A stretch of DNA of 64,000 nt from Citrobacter portucalensis (GCF_002042885.1 NZ_MVFY01000006.1:186001-250000); one strand, 5' to 3'. Shown: positions 1 to 10,573, numbered from the stretch's first letter. The notes: a model not told the origin generated them from the sequence alone. Numbers and translations: made by a program.

Positions 1-364
1 CTCCGCGCTTTTCACTCGCGCCGACTGACACATCACGATTCTCATAATGCTCAATGGGATACCGCGACAACACCGCATTACCGTGATGTCCTTGCGGGTA
101 CACGGCGTTACGCCCGTAGGCGAAGTCGCTCCACATAGTGTCCGCCAGAAATTCGTAGTGCGTGGTGTCCGGCCAGTTTTCCACATGCAGTGGATGCACC
201 TCGTGTGCGCCCATTACCTCTTGTAGGCACACAATGTCCGCACCGACCGTTCTGACGGCTTCTCGCAGCTCAGGCAAAATAAAACGCCGATTGAAGGCGG
301 TAAACCCTTTATGAGTATTAATGGTGAGCACATTGAATGAAAACCGTTCTGTTTGTCTGGCCAT
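1..364 (-). CDS. ybhP: YbhP, endonuclease/exonuclease/phosphatase-family protein (C-terminal part cut off by window edge)
   Basis: The reverse strand from an ATG at 364 reads about 121 residues that closely follow the start of E. coli YbhP ([51 protein letters not shown]). The family is the metal-dependent DNase I/exonuclease III/inositol phosphatase fold; the QE of CLQE is the usual metal-ligand glutamate region. A GGGAGAA ribosome site precedes the ATG. In E. coli ybhP lies with clsB (cardiolipin synthase), so a membrane-lipid link is possible, but its substrate is unknown. The frame is open to base 1 and the remaining half of the protein lies outside the window. Confidence 0.93.
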   Translation of the reverse strand, partial: MARQTERFSFNVLTINTHKGFTAFNRRFILPELREAVRTVGADIVCLQEVMGAHEVHPLHVENWPDTTHYEFLADTMWSDFAYGRNAVYPQGHHGNAVLSRYPIEHYENRDVSVGASEKRG

Positions 365-496
365 GATTCTCCCGTTGGCGTCACTTTCCTGATTAAAATA
401 GTGTAGTCGTCGTCACAAAAAGATGCGGTGTTGCGGAATTTTCCGTAAAGTCCGGTACTCTGAACAATTAGTCGAAAATCCTTCAGGAGAATAGCC

Positions 497-907
497 ATGA
501 GGTGGCAACAACGTGTTCGTGTCGCAACGGGTCTAAGTTGCTGGCAGATAGTGTTGCATTTACTGGTAGTGGCGTTGCTGGTAATGGGCTGGATGAGCGG
601 CAGACTGGTGCATGTCGGCCTGGGATTGTGCGTCGTGTACGGCGTTACGGTTTTATTGATGCTTGCATTGCAACGTCACCACGAACAGCGCTGGCGCGAC
701 GTGGCTGATGTGCTGGAAGAGTTGACCACGACGTGGTATTTCGGTGCCGCCATGATCGTGCTGTGGCTGCTGTCACGCGTGCTGCAAAACAACGTCTTGC
801 TGGCACTGGCGGGGCTGGTCATCCTTGCCGGACCCGCCGTGGTCTCGCTGCTGGCGAAGGACAAAAAGCTACATCACCTTGCGTCTAAACATCGCATACG
901 CCGCTGA
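497..907 (+). CDS. ybhQ: YbhQ, small inner-membrane protein
   Basis: A 136-residue protein of the same length and near-identical sequence to E. coli YbhQ. Hydrophobic stretches near residues 15-35, 40-60, 78-95 and 98-115 suggest about four membrane helices; the tail is basic ([14 protein letters not shown]) and probably cytoplasmic. AGGAGA stands just upstream of the ATG. It is divergent from ybhP and converges on ybhR, whose 3' end it overlaps by 39 bases. No biochemical function is known to me. Confidence 0.93.
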   Translation: MRWQQRVRVATGLSCWQIVLHLLVVALLVMGWMSGRLVHVGLGLCVVYGVTVLLMLALQRHHEQRWRDVADVLEELTTTWYFGAAMIVLWLLSRVLQNNVLLALAGLVILAGPAVVSLLAKDKKLHHLASKHRIRR

Positions 908-1975
908 TCCGGTCGTGGCCGCTATCACTAATAGCGGCCACAAGCTTCCCCAGACAATCTGCAGACTCGCATCTTTCAGGTAAATCTGTTTCGTGATGTC
1001 CGTAAAATGGCGGATCGGGTTTATCCACGTCAGATTCTGCAACCAGACCGGCATGTTTTCGACCGGTGAGACATAGCCCGAGAGTAAAATCGCCGGCATC
1101 ATAAACACAAATACCCCGATAAACGCCTGCTGCTGGGTGGCGCACAGTGACGAAATCAGCAGACCAAAGCCAACCAGCGACAGCCCGTAAATCACCATTG
1201 TGAAATAGAACAGCCCCAATGAACCGGCAAACGGAATGTGATAAGCCCAGATACCGATCGCCAGCACAATGGTGGCCTGAAAAGTAGCCACAATTAGCGC
1301 GGGCACAGCTTTGCCGATGAAAATCTGCCAGGTGGTAAGCGGGGAAACCAGCAGTTGATCCAGCGTGCCTTGCTCGCGCTCGCGGGCAACCGAGAGTGAA
1401 GTAACGATCATTACGCCGATGGTGGTGATCATGGCGATCAGCGACGGAACCACAAACCATTTGTAATCCAGATTCGGGTTATACCAGTTACGCACTACCA
1501 GCTCGCTGTTGTTCGGTTTCGGCTTGCCGTCCATCAGCTCCTGCTGATACTCCTTAACGATTTGCTGCAGGTAATTCGCGGCAATTTGCGCGCTGTTGGA
1601 GTTACGTCCGTCGAGGATAATCTGCATGGGAGCCTGCTGGAAGGTATCCAGATTACGCGAAAAATTGGCCGGGAAACGCACCAACAGCAGGGCTTTTTGC
1701 GTGTCGATGGTGGGCTGGATCTCCTGCGGACTTTTCAACAGAAGAACATGCGTAAAGGCGCTGGCGCGGGCGAAGCGCTGGGTAAGCTCAACCGAATGTT
1801 TACCGTTGTCTTCGTTATAGATAGCGATAGTGGCGTTGGTCACTTCCAGCGTTGCCGCGAACGGGAACAGGATAACCTGAATCAGCACCGGTAAAATCAG
1901 AATGGCTCGCGTCTGCGGTTCGCGTAATAGCGATTGCAGCTCTTTGCGAATTAATGTCCATAAGCGATGAAACAT
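869..1975 (-). CDS. ybhR: YbhR, ABC-2 type transporter permease
   Basis: A 368-residue ABC-2 permease, matching E. coli YbhR in length. It has an N-terminal membrane helix (about 25-45), a long periplasmic domain (about 50-170) and five or more helices in the C-terminal half, with the ABC-2 signature region [18 protein letters not shown] near residue 205. It pairs with YbhS to form the membrane channel energised by YbhF. E. coli YbhFSR has been linked to drug (tetracycline) and cation export. It is the last gene of the cecR-ybhGFSR operon and is separated from ybhS by a REP pair. Confidence 0.94.
   Translation of the reverse strand: MFHRLWTLIRKELQSLLREPQTRAILILPVLIQVILFPFAATLEVTNATIAIYNEDNGKHSVELTQRFARASAFTHVLLLKSPQEIQPTIDTQKALLLVRFPANFSRNLDTFQQAPMQIILDGRNSNSAQIAANYLQQIVKEYQQELMDGKPKPNNSELVVRNWYNPNLDYKWFVVPSLIAMITTIGVMIVTSLSVAREREQGTLDQLLVSPLTTWQIFIGKAVPALIVATFQATIVLAIGIWAYHIPFAGSLGLFYFTMVIYGLSLVGFGLLISSLCATQQQAFIGVFVFMMPAILLSGYVSPVENMPVWLQNLTWINPIRHFTDITKQIYLKDASLQIVWGSLWPLLVIAATTGSAAYAMFRRKVM
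915..941. other. Perfect 11-bp inverted repeat just after the ybhQ stop
   Basis: GTGGCCGCTAT and its exact complement flank a 5-base loop, 8 bases after the ybhQ stop codon and inside the 3' end of ybhR. There is no T-run on either side, so it is not a classical intrinsic terminator, but a strong hairpin between convergent genes could stop or stabilise the ybhQ transcript. Confidence 0.45.
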
Positions 1976-1991
1976 GCCTGTCCTCTCAGTC

Positions 1992-2078
1992 CAGTTTGTA
2001 GGCCTGATAAGCTAAGCGCATCAGGCATAATGCCGGATGGCGACGTGAACGCCTTATCCGGCCTACGGCTACAATTAT
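1992..2078. repeat. REP/BIME element between ybhS and ybhR
   Basis: Two inverted REP units: a TGTAGGCCTGATAAG-type unit ending in CATCAGGCA, then GCCGGATGGCG to CCTTATCCGGCCTAC. They fill the 115-base gap between ybhS and ybhR, and could cause partial decoupling or mRNA protection inside the operon. Confidence 0.85.
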
Positions 2079-2090
2079 CCATACACGAAT

Positions 2091-3224
2091 TTAATCCAGC
2101 CGACGTTTGGTTTTAAGCCACGTCAGGCCGATAAACATCACCGCCGAAGCGATTAAAAACAGCACGTTGATAATCAGCACCACCGGAATATTTCCCGCCA
2201 GAAACAGGCTTTGCAGGGTACTGACGAAATAACGTGCCGGAATAATGTAGGTTACCGCCCGGATAATCGCGGGCATGCTGTCTATCTGGAAGATAAAACC
2301 CGACAGCATAATCGAGGGCAGGAAGGCGGCATTCAGCGCAACCTGCGCGGCGTTAAACTGGTTGCGGGTGATGGTGGAAATAAGCAACCCCATGCCGAGC
2401 GTACTGAGCAGAAACAGGCTGGTAATGAAAAACAGGATCAGCAACGAGCCACGGTAGGGCACGCCAAGAATAAACACCGACACCAGCATACACAGCAGCA
2501 TCGCCAGCATGCCCAGAAAGTAATACGGGATCAATTTGCACAGCAGCAGCTCGACGCGGGTGACTTCGGTAGACAGCAGCGCTTCCATGGTGCCGCGCTC
2601 CCATTCGCGCGCCACCACTAATGAGGTGAGGATGGCGCCAATGACCGTCATGATGATGGTGACCGCCCCGGGAATAATAAAGTGCTGGCTGATGGCCGCC
2701 GGGTTAAACCAGTAGCGGGTTTGCACGTCGATCAAAGGTTTGAACGATTCCCCACGATCTTCTGCCCGCTGTTGCTGCCAGATTTGCCAGATGCCTTCGA
2801 CATAACCCTGCACAAAGTTGGCGGTATTCGGTTCGCTGCCGTCGGTGATCACCTGGATCGGGGCGACATCGTTAGGTCGCGCCATCTGCTGGGCAAAATC
2901 CACTGGGATCACCACCAGACCGCGAATGCGCCCGGCCTGCATTTTCTCAATCAGTTCCTGCCGATTATCGCTGATGGTGGCGTCAATATACGGCGAACCG
3001 GTCATGGTATGGGTAAAATCCAGCGCCTCTTCACTCTGCTGTTCGAGCAAAATCCCTACCCGCAGCTTGCTGGAGTCGAGGTTGATCCCATAGCCGAAGA
3101 TAAACAGCAGCAGCAGCGGGATCACCACAGCAATCAGCCAACTGCTGGGATCGCGGACGATCTGGCGCGTCTCTTTCACGCACAGCGCGCGGACGCGACG
3201 CCAGGAGAGAGCGGAGTTACTCAT
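2091..3224 (-). CDS. ybhS: YbhS, ABC-2 type transporter permease
   Basis: A 377-residue permease and paralogue of YbhR, nearly identical to E. coli YbhS from MSN onwards. The upstream in-frame codons back to 3248 are not used, because the ATG at 3224 overlaps the ybhF stop (ATGAGTAA), the usual translational coupling. One N-terminal membrane helix (about 22-42), a large periplasmic domain and five C-terminal helices are visible, with [17 protein letters not shown] as the ABC-2 signature. It forms the exporter channel with YbhR; transcription starts upstream of cecR. Confidence 0.95.
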   Translation of the reverse strand: MSNSALSWRRVRALCVKETRQIVRDPSSWLIAVVIPLLLLFIFGYGINLDSSKLRVGILLEQQSEEALDFTHTMTGSPYIDATISDNRQELIEKMQAGRIRGLVVIPVDFAQQMARPNDVAPIQVITDGSEPNTANFVQGYVEGIWQIWQQQRAEDRGESFKPLIDVQTRYWFNPAAISQHFIIPGAVTIIMTVIGAILTSLVVAREWERGTMEALLSTEVTRVELLLCKLIPYYFLGMLAMLLCMLVSVFILGVPYRGSLLILFFITSLFLLSTLGMGLLISTITRNQFNAAQVALNAAFLPSIMLSGFIFQIDSMPAIIRAVTYIIPARYFVSTLQSLFLAGNIPVVLIINVLFLIASAVMFIGLTWLKTKRRLD

Positions 3225-4953
3225 GCGTATGCTCCTTATCCCAGTCATTGATTAGCGTGATGAACGCCTGTTCCATGGTCGGGTCCGGCGTGTCGCTGTC
3301 GGCAGCCTGAGCCTTCAGGTCGTCTGGCGTACCGCTGGCAATCAGTTTGCCGCGATACACCAGCCCGATGCGATCGCAGTATTCTGCCTCATCCATAAAG
3401 TGGGTGGTCACCATCACCGTGACGCCTTTTTCCACCATGCTATTGATATGCAACCAGAACTCACGACGGGTGAGGGGATCGACCCCGGAAGTGGGTTCAT
3501 CAAGGAACAGAATGTCGGGTTCATGCATCAGCGAGCAGGCCAGCGCCAGACGCTGCTTAAAGCCCAGCGGCAGTTCGTCGGTGGCGTGGGAAGCGATACT
3601 TTTCAGGCCAAATGCCTCGCTCATACGATCGATTTTCTCCTTCTGCGCCCGACCGCGCAGGCCGTAGACGCCGGAGAAAAAGCGCAGATTCTGTTCAACC
3701 GTCAGGTTACCGTACAGGGAGAATTTCTGCGCCATATAGCCCAGATGCTGACGCGCTTTGCCGGAGCTGACTTTAAGATCCATATCCAGCACCAGCGCTT
3801 TGCCGGAGGTGGGGACCAGCAGGCCGCACATCATTTTAAAGGTGGTGGATTTGCCAGCGCCGTTGGGGCCTAACAGACCAAAAATCTCGCCGCGTTGCAC
3901 GGCAAAGTCTACGTGGTCGGTAGCGGCAAAATCGCCAAATTTCTTGGTCAGCGCTTTGGCTTCGATCACCGTTTCGCCTGGCGTGCCTTCCACGGTATGC
4001 AGGATAGCGCCCAGTGGGGACTCCGATGTTCCGGCTCCGCCGAGTAAATCGATAAAGGCATCTTCGAAGCGGGGGGCTGTTTCGTTGATGGTTATCTCCG
4101 GCATGCCGTCAGCGTTTTGGATCTGCTGAGCCGTAGCCTCTTTTTTCAGGATTAAACGGACGGATTTGCCCTGAATCATTCCGTCGCTGACCAGCGGCAG
4201 CTTTAACGCGCGTTGCAGCAGTCGGCGGTTGTTTTCCTGTGGACTGCTCATCAGGAAGCTGCGACCTGCCATGGTTTGCGTAAGCTGAGTAGGATCGCCC
4301 TGGTATAACAGCTCACCTTCGTTCATCAGCAGCACATCACGGCATTGCTCTGCTTCATCCAGATACGACGTACTCCAGAGGATCAGCATGCCGTCCCCGG
4401 CCAGCTCGTGGACCATTTGCCACAGTTCGCGACGGGAAATAGGGTCGACACCCACGCCTGGCTCATCCAGCAGCAACACTTTGGGTTCGCCAACCAGCGT
4501 ACAGGCAAGCCCGAGCTTCTGCTTCATGCCGCCAGAAAGCTTGCCAGCCAGTCGTCCGGTAAATGGTCCCAGAGAGGTGAATTCCAGGAGTCGGGCAAAG
4601 GTTTTTTCTCGCGCTTCACCGGTGACGCTGCGTAAGTCGGCATAGAGATTGAGGTTCTCCATGACGGTTAAATCTTCGTACAGACCAAATTTCTGCGGCA
4701 TATAGCCCAGCACCGCATGTAGTGCGCTGTCGTCTTTGATGGGGTCAAAACCAATCACCGCAGCACTTCCGGCATCAGGTTTTAATAATCCCGCCAGCAT
4801 TCGCATCAACGTAGTTTTGCCCGCGCCGTCCGGCCCGACAAGCCCGGTCACGTAGCCCGCATGGACGGTACAGTCGAGCGGGGCGACGGCCGGTTTTTCC
4901 ATTCCGGCAAAGTTTTTCGTCAGCCCTTTAAGCGTAATGACGGCGTCATTCAT
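3217..4953 (-). CDS. ybhF: YbhF, double-domain ABC transporter ATPase
   Basis: A 578-residue protein with two complete ATPase domains. Domain 1 has Walker [10 protein letters not shown], signature LSGGMKQ and Walker B VLLLDEP; domain 2 has GPNGAGKST, a degenerate signature LPLGFKQ and ILFLDEP. The start is the ATG at 4953, overlapping the ybhG stop by eight bases. It is the energiser of the YbhS/YbhR exporter, with YbhG as adaptor. In domain 1 the residue after the Walker B aspartate-glutamate is PGVGVDP rather than the more common PTSGLDP, as in E. coli. Confidence 0.95.
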   Translation of the reverse strand: MNDAVITLKGLTKNFAGMEKPAVAPLDCTVHAGYVTGLVGPDGAGKTTLMRMLAGLLKPDAGSAAVIGFDPIKDDSALHAVLGYMPQKFGLYEDLTVMENLNLYADLRSVTGEAREKTFARLLEFTSLGPFTGRLAGKLSGGMKQKLGLACTLVGEPKVLLLDEPGVGVDPISRRELWQMVHELAGDGMLILWSTSYLDEAEQCRDVLLMNEGELLYQGDPTQLTQTMAGRSFLMSSPQENNRRLLQRALKLPLVSDGMIQGKSVRLILKKEATAQQIQNADGMPEITINETAPRFEDAFIDLLGGAGTSESPLGAILHTVEGTPGETVIEAKALTKKFGDFAATDHVDFAVQRGEIFGLLGPNGAGKSTTFKMMCGLLVPTSGKALVLDMDLKVSSGKARQHLGYMAQKFSLYGNLTVEQNLRFFSGVYGLRGRAQKEKIDRMSEAFGLKSIASHATDELPLGFKQRLALACSLMHEPDILFLDEPTSGVDPLTRREFWLHINSMVEKGVTVMVTTHFMDEAEYCDRIGLVYRGKLIASGTPDDLKAQAADSDTPDPTMEQAFITLINDWDKEHTHE

Positions 4954-5941
4954 GCCGTGCCTCATCGCCAAACTTTATCGTTACCGGCATTCCCTGGCGC
5001 AGCGAATCGTCCGCGTCGGTGACGACAATTCGCAGGCGATAAACCAGGTCGGTACGCAGGTCAGGAGTCTCGACCGTTTTCGGGGTAAATTCGGCGGTAG
5101 GAGAAACGAAGCCGATTTTGCCGTGATACGGTTTGTCCGGGCGGCCATCGGTATAGAGCAGGATCTCACGTCCTGGCTGCGCCTGGCTCAGATTTCGTTC
5201 GTCAACGTAAGCACGAACCCAAACCGGACGCGTGAGCGACAGCGTCAGTACCGTGCCCCCTTCGTTCAGCATGCTGCCGGGTTCAACTGCACGGGTGAGA
5301 AGCGTGCCGTCAGACGGCGAGGTCAGCGTGGTGTCATGCAAATTAAGCTCTGCCTGTGCCAGCTCGGCCTGAGCTTGTTCGAGCGTGGCTTTTGCCTGCT
5401 CGATGTCCTGCACACGATTACCGCTGCGATATTGCGTGAGTTTATCCTGCGCGGATTTCAGCGAAGCTAACGCCTGATCGCGAGATGAACGGGCGTTTTC
5501 CAGATCGTTGGCTGAAATGGTGCGGCTTTTCCACAATCCGACCTGCCGATTGTAAAAGTTCTGCGCGTAATCATAGGCGGCCTGCGCCTGTTTGACTGCC
5601 GCCGCGGTTTGCGCGATCTCTTCTTCGCGATACCCTGCCAGCATCAGATCGTATTGTGCCTGTGCGGCAGCTACATTGGCTTTCGCCTGCATCAATGCGT
5701 TTTCATACGGTGCGCGGTCCAGTTCACCCAGCACCTGGCCGGCGGTAATCGCATCGCCTTCGTCAACCGCCAGCGAGGCCAGCCTGCCGCCGACACGAAA
5801 ACTCAGGTTGACGCTACGGATATCGACATTGCCGTATAGCGTCAGGCCGTTATCTTGCCGACTCTGATACCACCACGTTCCACCGGCAATCACGGCAACG
5901 AGGGCCGCGATAACCAGCCCGAGAACGACAGGTTTTTTCAT
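4946..5941 (-). CDS. ybhG: YbhG, HlyD-family membrane-fusion (adaptor) protein
   Basis: A 331-residue periplasmic adaptor. An uncleaved or signal-anchor helix at residues 5-23 ([20 protein letters not shown]) is followed by a lipoyl half-motif ([17 protein letters not shown]), a long Ala/Gln-rich helical hairpin (about 80-205, coiled coil), the second lipoyl half ([16 protein letters not shown]) and a beta-barrel. This is the HlyD/EmrA plan. It would link the YbhFSR inner-membrane ABC exporter to an outer-membrane channel such as TolC (inference). Its ATG overlaps the cecR stop (ATGA). Confidence 0.95.
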   Translation of the reverse strand: MKKPVVLGLVIAALVAVIAGGTWWYQSRQDNGLTLYGNVDIRSVNLSFRVGGRLASLAVDEGDAITAGQVLGELDRAPYENALMQAKANVAAAQAQYDLMLAGYREEEIAQTAAAVKQAQAAYDYAQNFYNRQVGLWKSRTISANDLENARSSRDQALASLKSAQDKLTQYRSGNRVQDIEQAKATLEQAQAELAQAELNLHDTTLTSPSDGTLLTRAVEPGSMLNEGGTVLTLSLTRPVWVRAYVDERNLSQAQPGREILLYTDGRPDKPYHGKIGFVSPTAEFTPKTVETPDLRTDLVYRLRIVVTDADDSLRQGMPVTIKFGDEARHE

Positions 5942-6615
5942 GACTCCAGACTCCTTTGCGTTAAACCTTGCAGAATAAGATCGATGTGACAGGTGATCGT
6001 TTGGTCAATCAGCGCGGTTTTATCCTCATCAAATTGTGACCAGCCTGTACGCAACAGAATGGTTTCTTTCCCCAGACGAAAAGCCAGCACCTCGCCGAGT
6101 ATGGCGTGGGTATGCAGAATCATTTGGGTATCATTGGCATCGCCGCCCGTATAGGCGGCAATCAGGCGCGTCAGATGTGTATGCAGCGGATTGATAACCT
6201 GGTCGTGCACCAGTTGATAAGCCGCGGTGGGGGAAAGCTGTTCGCGCGAGATAAATTTGCTCAGGTTAACGGTGTCGTCCTGAGTTAACAGCATGATCAT
6301 ATTTTTGCAGGCGCGCAGGATCAGTTCGCGCATCGCGCCACGGTCCGGCTCTGGTTGGGCGAATAAACGCTCGGCCTCTTCAGCGTGCGGGCGAAACTGT
6401 GCACCGATAAAATCCGCAATCCACTGGGCGCAGGCGAGATATAAATCCTCTTTTGAGCCAAAATAGTAGGTGATAGCCGCAATGTTTTGCCCGGCCTGTG
6501 CAGCGATATCGCGCGTCGTGGCGTGCAGACCATACTCGCCGAATTGCGCCAATGCGGCGGCAATGAGCTGGTTCTTCGCCTGTTCACCTTTGGTTGTCAT
6601 GGTGGGTGTATTCAT
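5938..6615 (-). CDS. cecR: CecR, TetR-family repressor of the ybhGFSR and rhlE genes
   Basis: A 225-residue TetR-family protein. The N-terminal helix-turn-helix is clear ([20 protein letters not shown] then [13 protein letters not shown], residues about 25-60), followed by an all-helical ligand domain. It is the E. coli CecR (YbiH) orthologue, which controls the linked efflux operon and rhlE and affects cefoperazone and chloramphenicol sensitivity. It is the first gene of the operon and overlaps ybhG by four bases. A 26-bp palindrome stands 12 bases upstream of its ATG, so autoregulation is very likely. Confidence 0.95.
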   Translation of the reverse strand: MNTPTMTTKGEQAKNQLIAAALAQFGEYGLHATTRDIAAQAGQNIAAITYYFGSKEDLYLACAQWIADFIGAQFRPHAEEAERLFAQPEPDRGAMRELILRACKNMIMLLTQDDTVNLSKFISREQLSPTAAYQLVHDQVINPLHTHLTRLIAAYTGGDANDTQMILHTHAILGEVLAFRLGKETILLRTGWSQFDEDKTALIDQTITCHIDLILQGLTQRSLES

Positions 6616-6627
6616 GGCACGACTCTG

Positions 6628-6653
6628 ATCTTAATCAATCGATTGATTAAGAT
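6628..6653. promoter_or_regulatory. CecR operator palindrome
   Basis: A perfect 26-bp inverted repeat centred between 6640 and 6641 with core TTAATCAATCGATTGATTAA. It sits between cecR and rhlE, where E. coli CecR binds. Its length, symmetry and position directly upstream of the TetR-family gene support the assignment. Confidence 0.8.
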
Positions 6654-6836
6654 TATGACTGATGTGCAGCCTTGTCCAGTCCGAAGCATTATTTTCCAGT
6701 GAAGGGATAATTTATGCGGCACATCACAAAAACTGCTACACTCCGCCCCTTCATGACATTGTGGTTTTTGTCATCTCTATTGTATGTATCTCCCTGAAAA
6801 CGACACCGGTAACGGTCAGGGCGGTTCGGAGTTGTT

Positions 6837-8183
6837 ATGTCTTTTGATTCCCTTGGTTTAAACCCTGAAATTTTACGTGCCGTTGCCGAGCAGGGTTACC
6901 GTGAACCTACCCCTATTCAGCAGCAGGCTATTCCTGCCGTGCTGGAAGGCCGCGATCTGATGGCCAGCGCCCAGACCGGTACGGGGAAAACGGCAGGTTT
7001 TACCCTGCCGCTGTTACAGCACCTGATCACCAATCAGCCGCATGGTAAAAGCCGTCGTCCGGTTCGTGCGCTGATCCTCACGCCAACCCGCGAACTGGCG
7101 GCCCAGATTGGCGAAAACGTCCGTGATTACAGTAAGTATCTGAATATTCGCTCGCTGGTGGTCTTCGGCGGCGTCAGCATTAACCCGCAGATGATGAAGC
7201 TGCGTGGCGGCGTAGATGTGCTGATCGCCACTCCGGGTCGTTTGCTCGATCTGGAACACCAGAATGCGGTGAAACTGGATCAGGTTGAGATCCTGGTACT
7301 GGATGAAGCTGACCGCATGCTGGATATGGGCTTTATTCACGATATTCGTCGCGTTCTGGCAAAACTGCCGGCAAAACGTCAGAACCTGCTGTTCTCGGCA
7401 ACGTTCTCTGATGACATTAAATCGCTGGCCGAAAAACTGTTGCACAACCCGCTGGAAATTGAAGTGGCGCGTCGTAATACCGCGTCAGAGCAGGTTACTC
7501 AGCACGTTCATTTCGTTGATAAAAAACGTAAACGCGAACTGCTATCTCAGATGATTGGTCAGGGCAACTGGCAGCAGGTGTTGGTGTTTACCCGTACCAA
7601 ACATGGCGCGAACCATCTGGCAGAGCAGCTGAATAAAGACGGCATCCGCAGTGCGGCTATCCACGGTAATAAATCTCAGGGTGCGCGTACGCGTGCGCTG
7701 GCTGATTTTAAATCCGGTGATATTCGCGTGCTGGTAGCGACCGATATTGCCGCGCGAGGTCTGGACATTGAAGAGTTACCGCACGTGGTGAACTACGAGC
7801 TGCCAAACGTCCCGGAAGACTACGTGCACCGCATTGGTCGTACCGGTCGTGCGGCCGCTACCGGCGAAGCGTTGTCTCTGGTGTGCGTCGATGAACACAA
7901 GCTGTTGCGTGATATCGAGAAGTTGCTGAAAAAAGAGATCCCGCGTATTGCAACGCCAGGCTACGAGCCAGACCCGTCCATTAAAGCTGAGCCGATCCAG
8001 AACGGTCGTCAGCAGCGTGGCGGCGGCGGTGGGCGCGGGCAGGGAGGAGCAGGGCGCGGACAGCAGCCGCGTCGTCAGGATGGCGGTGCGCCAAAAGCGA
8101 AGCCGCGTAATGGCGAAGGCAAACCGGCAGGTGACAAGCCTCGTCCACCGCGCCGTCCGCGCAAACCGTCTACAGCGCAGTAA
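6837..8183 (+). CDS. rhlE: RhlE, DEAD-box ATP-dependent RNA helicase
   Basis: A 448-residue helicase with the full motif series: Q-motif ([10 protein letters not shown]), motif I (AQTGTGKT), PTRELA, TPGR, DEAD ([10 protein letters not shown]), SAT, then ARGLD and HRIGRTGR in the second RecA domain. The C-terminal tail from about residue 380 is low-complexity, Gly/Arg/Gln-rich ([11 protein letters not shown]) and then Lys/Pro-rich, a usual RNA-binding extension. It acts in ribosome assembly and RNA turnover. It is divergent from cecR and probably under CecR control. Confidence 0.96.
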   Translation: MSFDSLGLNPEILRAVAEQGYREPTPIQQQAIPAVLEGRDLMASAQTGTGKTAGFTLPLLQHLITNQPHGKSRRPVRALILTPTRELAAQIGENVRDYSKYLNIRSLVVFGGVSINPQMMKLRGGVDVLIATPGRLLDLEHQNAVKLDQVEILVLDEADRMLDMGFIHDIRRVLAKLPAKRQNLLFSATFSDDIKSLAEKLLHNPLEIEVARRNTASEQVTQHVHFVDKKRKRELLSQMIGQGNWQQVLVFTRTKHGANHLAEQLNKDGIRSAAIHGNKSQGARTRALADFKSGDIRVLVATDIAARGLDIEELPHVVNYELPNVPEDYVHRIGRTGRAAATGEALSLVCVDEHKLLRDIEKLLKKEIPRIATPGYEPDPSIKAEPIQNGRQQRGGGGGRGQGGAGRGQQPRRQDGGAPKAKPRNGEGKPAGDKPRPPRRPRKPSTAQ

Positions 8184-8211
8184 TTCCCTTACTGTATGGC
8201 AGTATAAACAT

Positions 8212-8248
8212 GCTATCCGGTCTACACACTGTGTAGGCCGGATAGGTC
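8212..8248. repeat. REP element after rhlE
   Basis: TATCCGGTCTACACACTGTG followed by TAGGCCGGATAGG forms a REP-type stem-loop between the convergent rhlE and GntR-family genes, and could serve as the shared 3' end structure. Confidence 0.7.
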
Positions 8249-8250
8249 AA

Positions 8251-8985
8251 TCACTCCCTCGAACTTTGCGATTTCAGTACGATTGAGCAGGTATATCGTC
8301 CTGCCGGGTGAATCGAAATCGTCGTCTCAAATACTTTCCCGTCCCTGTCCAGATAACGACGCACGATTCTCATCGCTGGCGAATCAGGTGCTACATTGAG
8401 AATCTTTGCCACCTTTTTGGGCACGCCGACAGCCGTAATGGTCTGATGCACCTCATGGCTTTTAATACCGTAATGGGTTTCGATCAAATCGCTGATTAAC
8501 GAGTGTGGGTCGTCACGGATGTACGTACGCAGTTTGGCGTAATCCGTGCTGGCATAGCTGTCCGTCCAGCAGATTGGCGCGTCGGGGTTTTGCGCATCTT
8601 CGCGAGTGCTGGCAATGTGCAGCCAACGGGAACCTGGCGGGCAGCCAATCATCTGGGACAACTCTATGTCCGCCACAATCTCATCGATTTTCTTGATGAC
8701 GCGCAGATTGTTTTTGGCCAGCAGCAACAGATCCTCAAGATGCGATAGCGGGTGATTGACGCCGTTAGCCTTAGGTTCGCAAACGCGAGTTCCCGCGCCT
8801 TTACGCCGTGATATCAGACCTTGCTCTGTTAATTCCCTTAACGCCTCACGCATGGTGTGGCGGCTGACCTGCCATGTTTCACACAGTTCCATTTCCGTAG
8901 GAAACAGCGAACCGGGGGCAAAGGTTCCCACCGCAATTTGCTGCGCCAGTTCACGTGCTATTCGCTTGTACAGAGATTCTTTCAT
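8251..8985 (-). CDS. GntR-family (HutC/UTRA type) transcriptional repressor
   Basis: A 244-residue regulator. Residues 1-70 are a winged helix typical of GntR proteins (YKRIARELAQQI, then SLFPTEMELCETWQVSRHTM and REALRELTEQGLISRRKGAGT). Residues about 95-240 form a UTRA ligand-binding domain as in HutC/FarR. It is divergent from a lyase and a DASS transporter gene, and the gap holds four operator-like copies of TGTCCGTACA. Expected role: repressor of the cassette, released by the imported acid or a product (inference). No counterpart lies at this site in E. coli. The exact orthologue is not known to me. Confidence 0.88.
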   Translation of the reverse strand: MKESLYKRIARELAQQIAVGTFAPGSLFPTEMELCETWQVSRHTMREALRELTEQGLISRRKGAGTRVCEPKANGVNHPLSHLEDLLLLAKNNLRVIKKIDEIVADIELSQMIGCPPGSRWLHIASTREDAQNPDAPICWTDSYASTDYAKLRTYIRDDPHSLISDLIETHYGIKSHEVHQTITAVGVPKKVAKILNVAPDSPAMRIVRRYLDRDGKVFETTISIHPAGRYTCSIVLKSQSSRE

Positions 8986-9027
8986 CGCAGTTTCATCAAA
9001 ATATTAGTGATCTTTATCACGAAAATT

Positions 9028-9111
9028 TGTACGGACTATTCCCTACATTTCTTATGAATACTATAAATGTCCGTACATTTAAATGCACGGACATTTGTTT
9101 ATGTCTGGACA
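9028..9111. promoter_or_regulatory. Cluster of four GntR/HutC-type operator sites
   Basis: Four 10-base sites of the form TGT-N4-ACA or its complement: TGTACGGACT (9028-9037), TGTCCGTACA (9068-9077), TGCACGGACA (9084-9093) and TGTCTGGACA (9102-9111). Sites 2 and 3 together form a near-perfect larger palindrome. HutC-type proteins recognise GT-N4-AC cores. The cluster lies between the divergent repressor and lyase genes, so it can control both. Confidence 0.75.
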
Positions 9112-9187
9112 TTGTGGCGGCATTTGAATATCCAACAAACTGCCGTAAACACGCATCTTATCATTATCAGATTTTCCAGGGGGATTT

Positions 9188-10540
9188 ATGGCTTCGAATG
9201 TACTTGATTCTGTTCTGTTCAGGGACTCTTTCGGCACACCGGCGATGCGCGCGGTGTTTGACGATCGCGAGCTGGTGCGCAAATACGTGGAAGTGGAAGT
9301 GGCATTAGCCAAAGCCCAGGCACGCTGCGGTGTGATACCCGAGGCTGCGGCGCAGGAAATTGCAGAAAAATGTAATGCTGACACGCTCGATTTTGATTTA
9401 TTGCGCCATGAAACCGAAATTGTGGGTTATCCGATCCTACCGCTGGTGCACCAGATTTCTAAACAGGCAGGCGAGTCCGGCGGTTATGTGCACTGGGGGG
9501 CAACCACTCAGGACATTATGGACACCGCAGTGGTTCTGCAAATTCGTGATGCTTTTGCGCTCATTGAGTCCGATATGGACAAACTCCGCGCCACGCTGGC
9601 CGATCTTTCACGCCGCTACCGTGATACGCCGATGGCCGGGAGAACCCATTTACAACAGGCTTTGCCCGTGACATTCGGTTACAAAGCGGCCATCTGGCTG
9701 GATATGTTTGAACGCCACGCGGAACGTCTTTCCCAAGCGCGTCCTCGTGTATTGGTCGGCGAATTTGCGGGGGCGGCCGGTACGCTGGCATCGCTGGGGG
9801 ATAAAGGGCTGGCGGTACAAAAAGCGATGATGGAAGAGCTTGGGCTAAATGTCCCAACATCCACCTGGCACGTCGCGCGTGATGGTTTTGCCGAAGCGGT
9901 GAACCTGTTAGCGGTGATTACCGGGTCGCTGGGCAAGATTGCCTACGACGTAATGCTGCTGGCAGCAAACGAGTTTGGCGAACTGTATGAGCCGTTTGTT
10001 AAAGGGCGTGGCGCCAGCAGTACCATGCCGCAGAAACGCAACCCTATTTCCAGCGAGCTGATGCTGGCCTGTGCCAAAGGCGTTCGCCAACAGGCAGGGT
10101 TGATGCTTGATGCGATGGTGCAAGATCTGGAGCGTGCAACCGGGCCGTGGCATGCCGAATGGATTGCTATCCCAGAAAGTTTCGTGCTCAGCGCGGGGGC
10201 ATTGCATCAGGCCAACTTTATGCTGGCGGGGCTGGTGGTTGATGAAGAGGCGATGAAACGTAACCTCGGTATGACCAACGGATTGATTGTGGCTGAGGCA
10301 GTCATGATGGGATTGGCCCCGTACATTGGTCGTCAGGATGCACATGACGTGGTGTACGACGCCTGCCGTATCGTCAACGAACAGGGTGGGCGATTGGCTG
10401 ATGTGCTGAATGCGATGCCCTCTGTCTCTGAACGGCTGGACCCACAGTTGATTGAAAAACTGACCGACCCGGCAAATTACCTTGGAATGGCACCGGCGAT
10501 GGTGGATCAGGTATTAGCAAGATACATGTCGCGGAAATGA
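9188..10540 (+). CDS. Fumarase/aspartase-superfamily lyase, PcaB-like
   Basis: A 450-residue member of the fumarase/aspartase/adenylosuccinate lyase superfamily. Conserved regions include YVHWGATTQDIMDTA (about 100), AGRTHLQQALPVTFGYK (about 150) and the signature loop GRGASSTMPQKRNP (about 275-288). The closest well-known family is 3-carboxy-cis,cis-muconate cycloisomerase, which also contains nitrosuccinate lyase-like enzymes. No other beta-ketoadipate or protocatechuate gene is nearby, so the true substrate is probably another carboxylate handled with the downstream transporter. GGGGG precedes the ATG by a short gap; the transporter follows after 33 bases, implying one operon. Confidence 0.85.
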   Translation: MASNVLDSVLFRDSFGTPAMRAVFDDRELVRKYVEVEVALAKAQARCGVIPEAAAQEIAEKCNADTLDFDLLRHETEIVGYPILPLVHQISKQAGESGGYVHWGATTQDIMDTAVVLQIRDAFALIESDMDKLRATLADLSRRYRDTPMAGRTHLQQALPVTFGYKAAIWLDMFERHAERLSQARPRVLVGEFAGAAGTLASLGDKGLAVQKAMMEELGLNVPTSTWHVARDGFAEAVNLLAVITGSLGKIAYDVMLLAANEFGELYEPFVKGRGASSTMPQKRNPISSELMLACAKGVRQQAGLMLDAMVQDLERATGPWHAEWIAIPESFVLSAGALHQANFMLAGLVVDEEAMKRNLGMTNGLIVAEAVMMGLAPYIGRQDAHDVVYDACRIVNEQGGRLADVLNAMPSVSERLDPQLIEKLTDPANYLGMAPAMVDQVLARYMSRK

Positions 10541-10573
10541 TTGCTCTCGGGCTAACGGAATAAGGATATTTTT

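Noticed and set aside
9188-10540. Naming the lyase pcaB
   Set aside because: No other protocatechuate-pathway gene is nearby, and the superfamily covers several different reactions, so the symbol was left blank.
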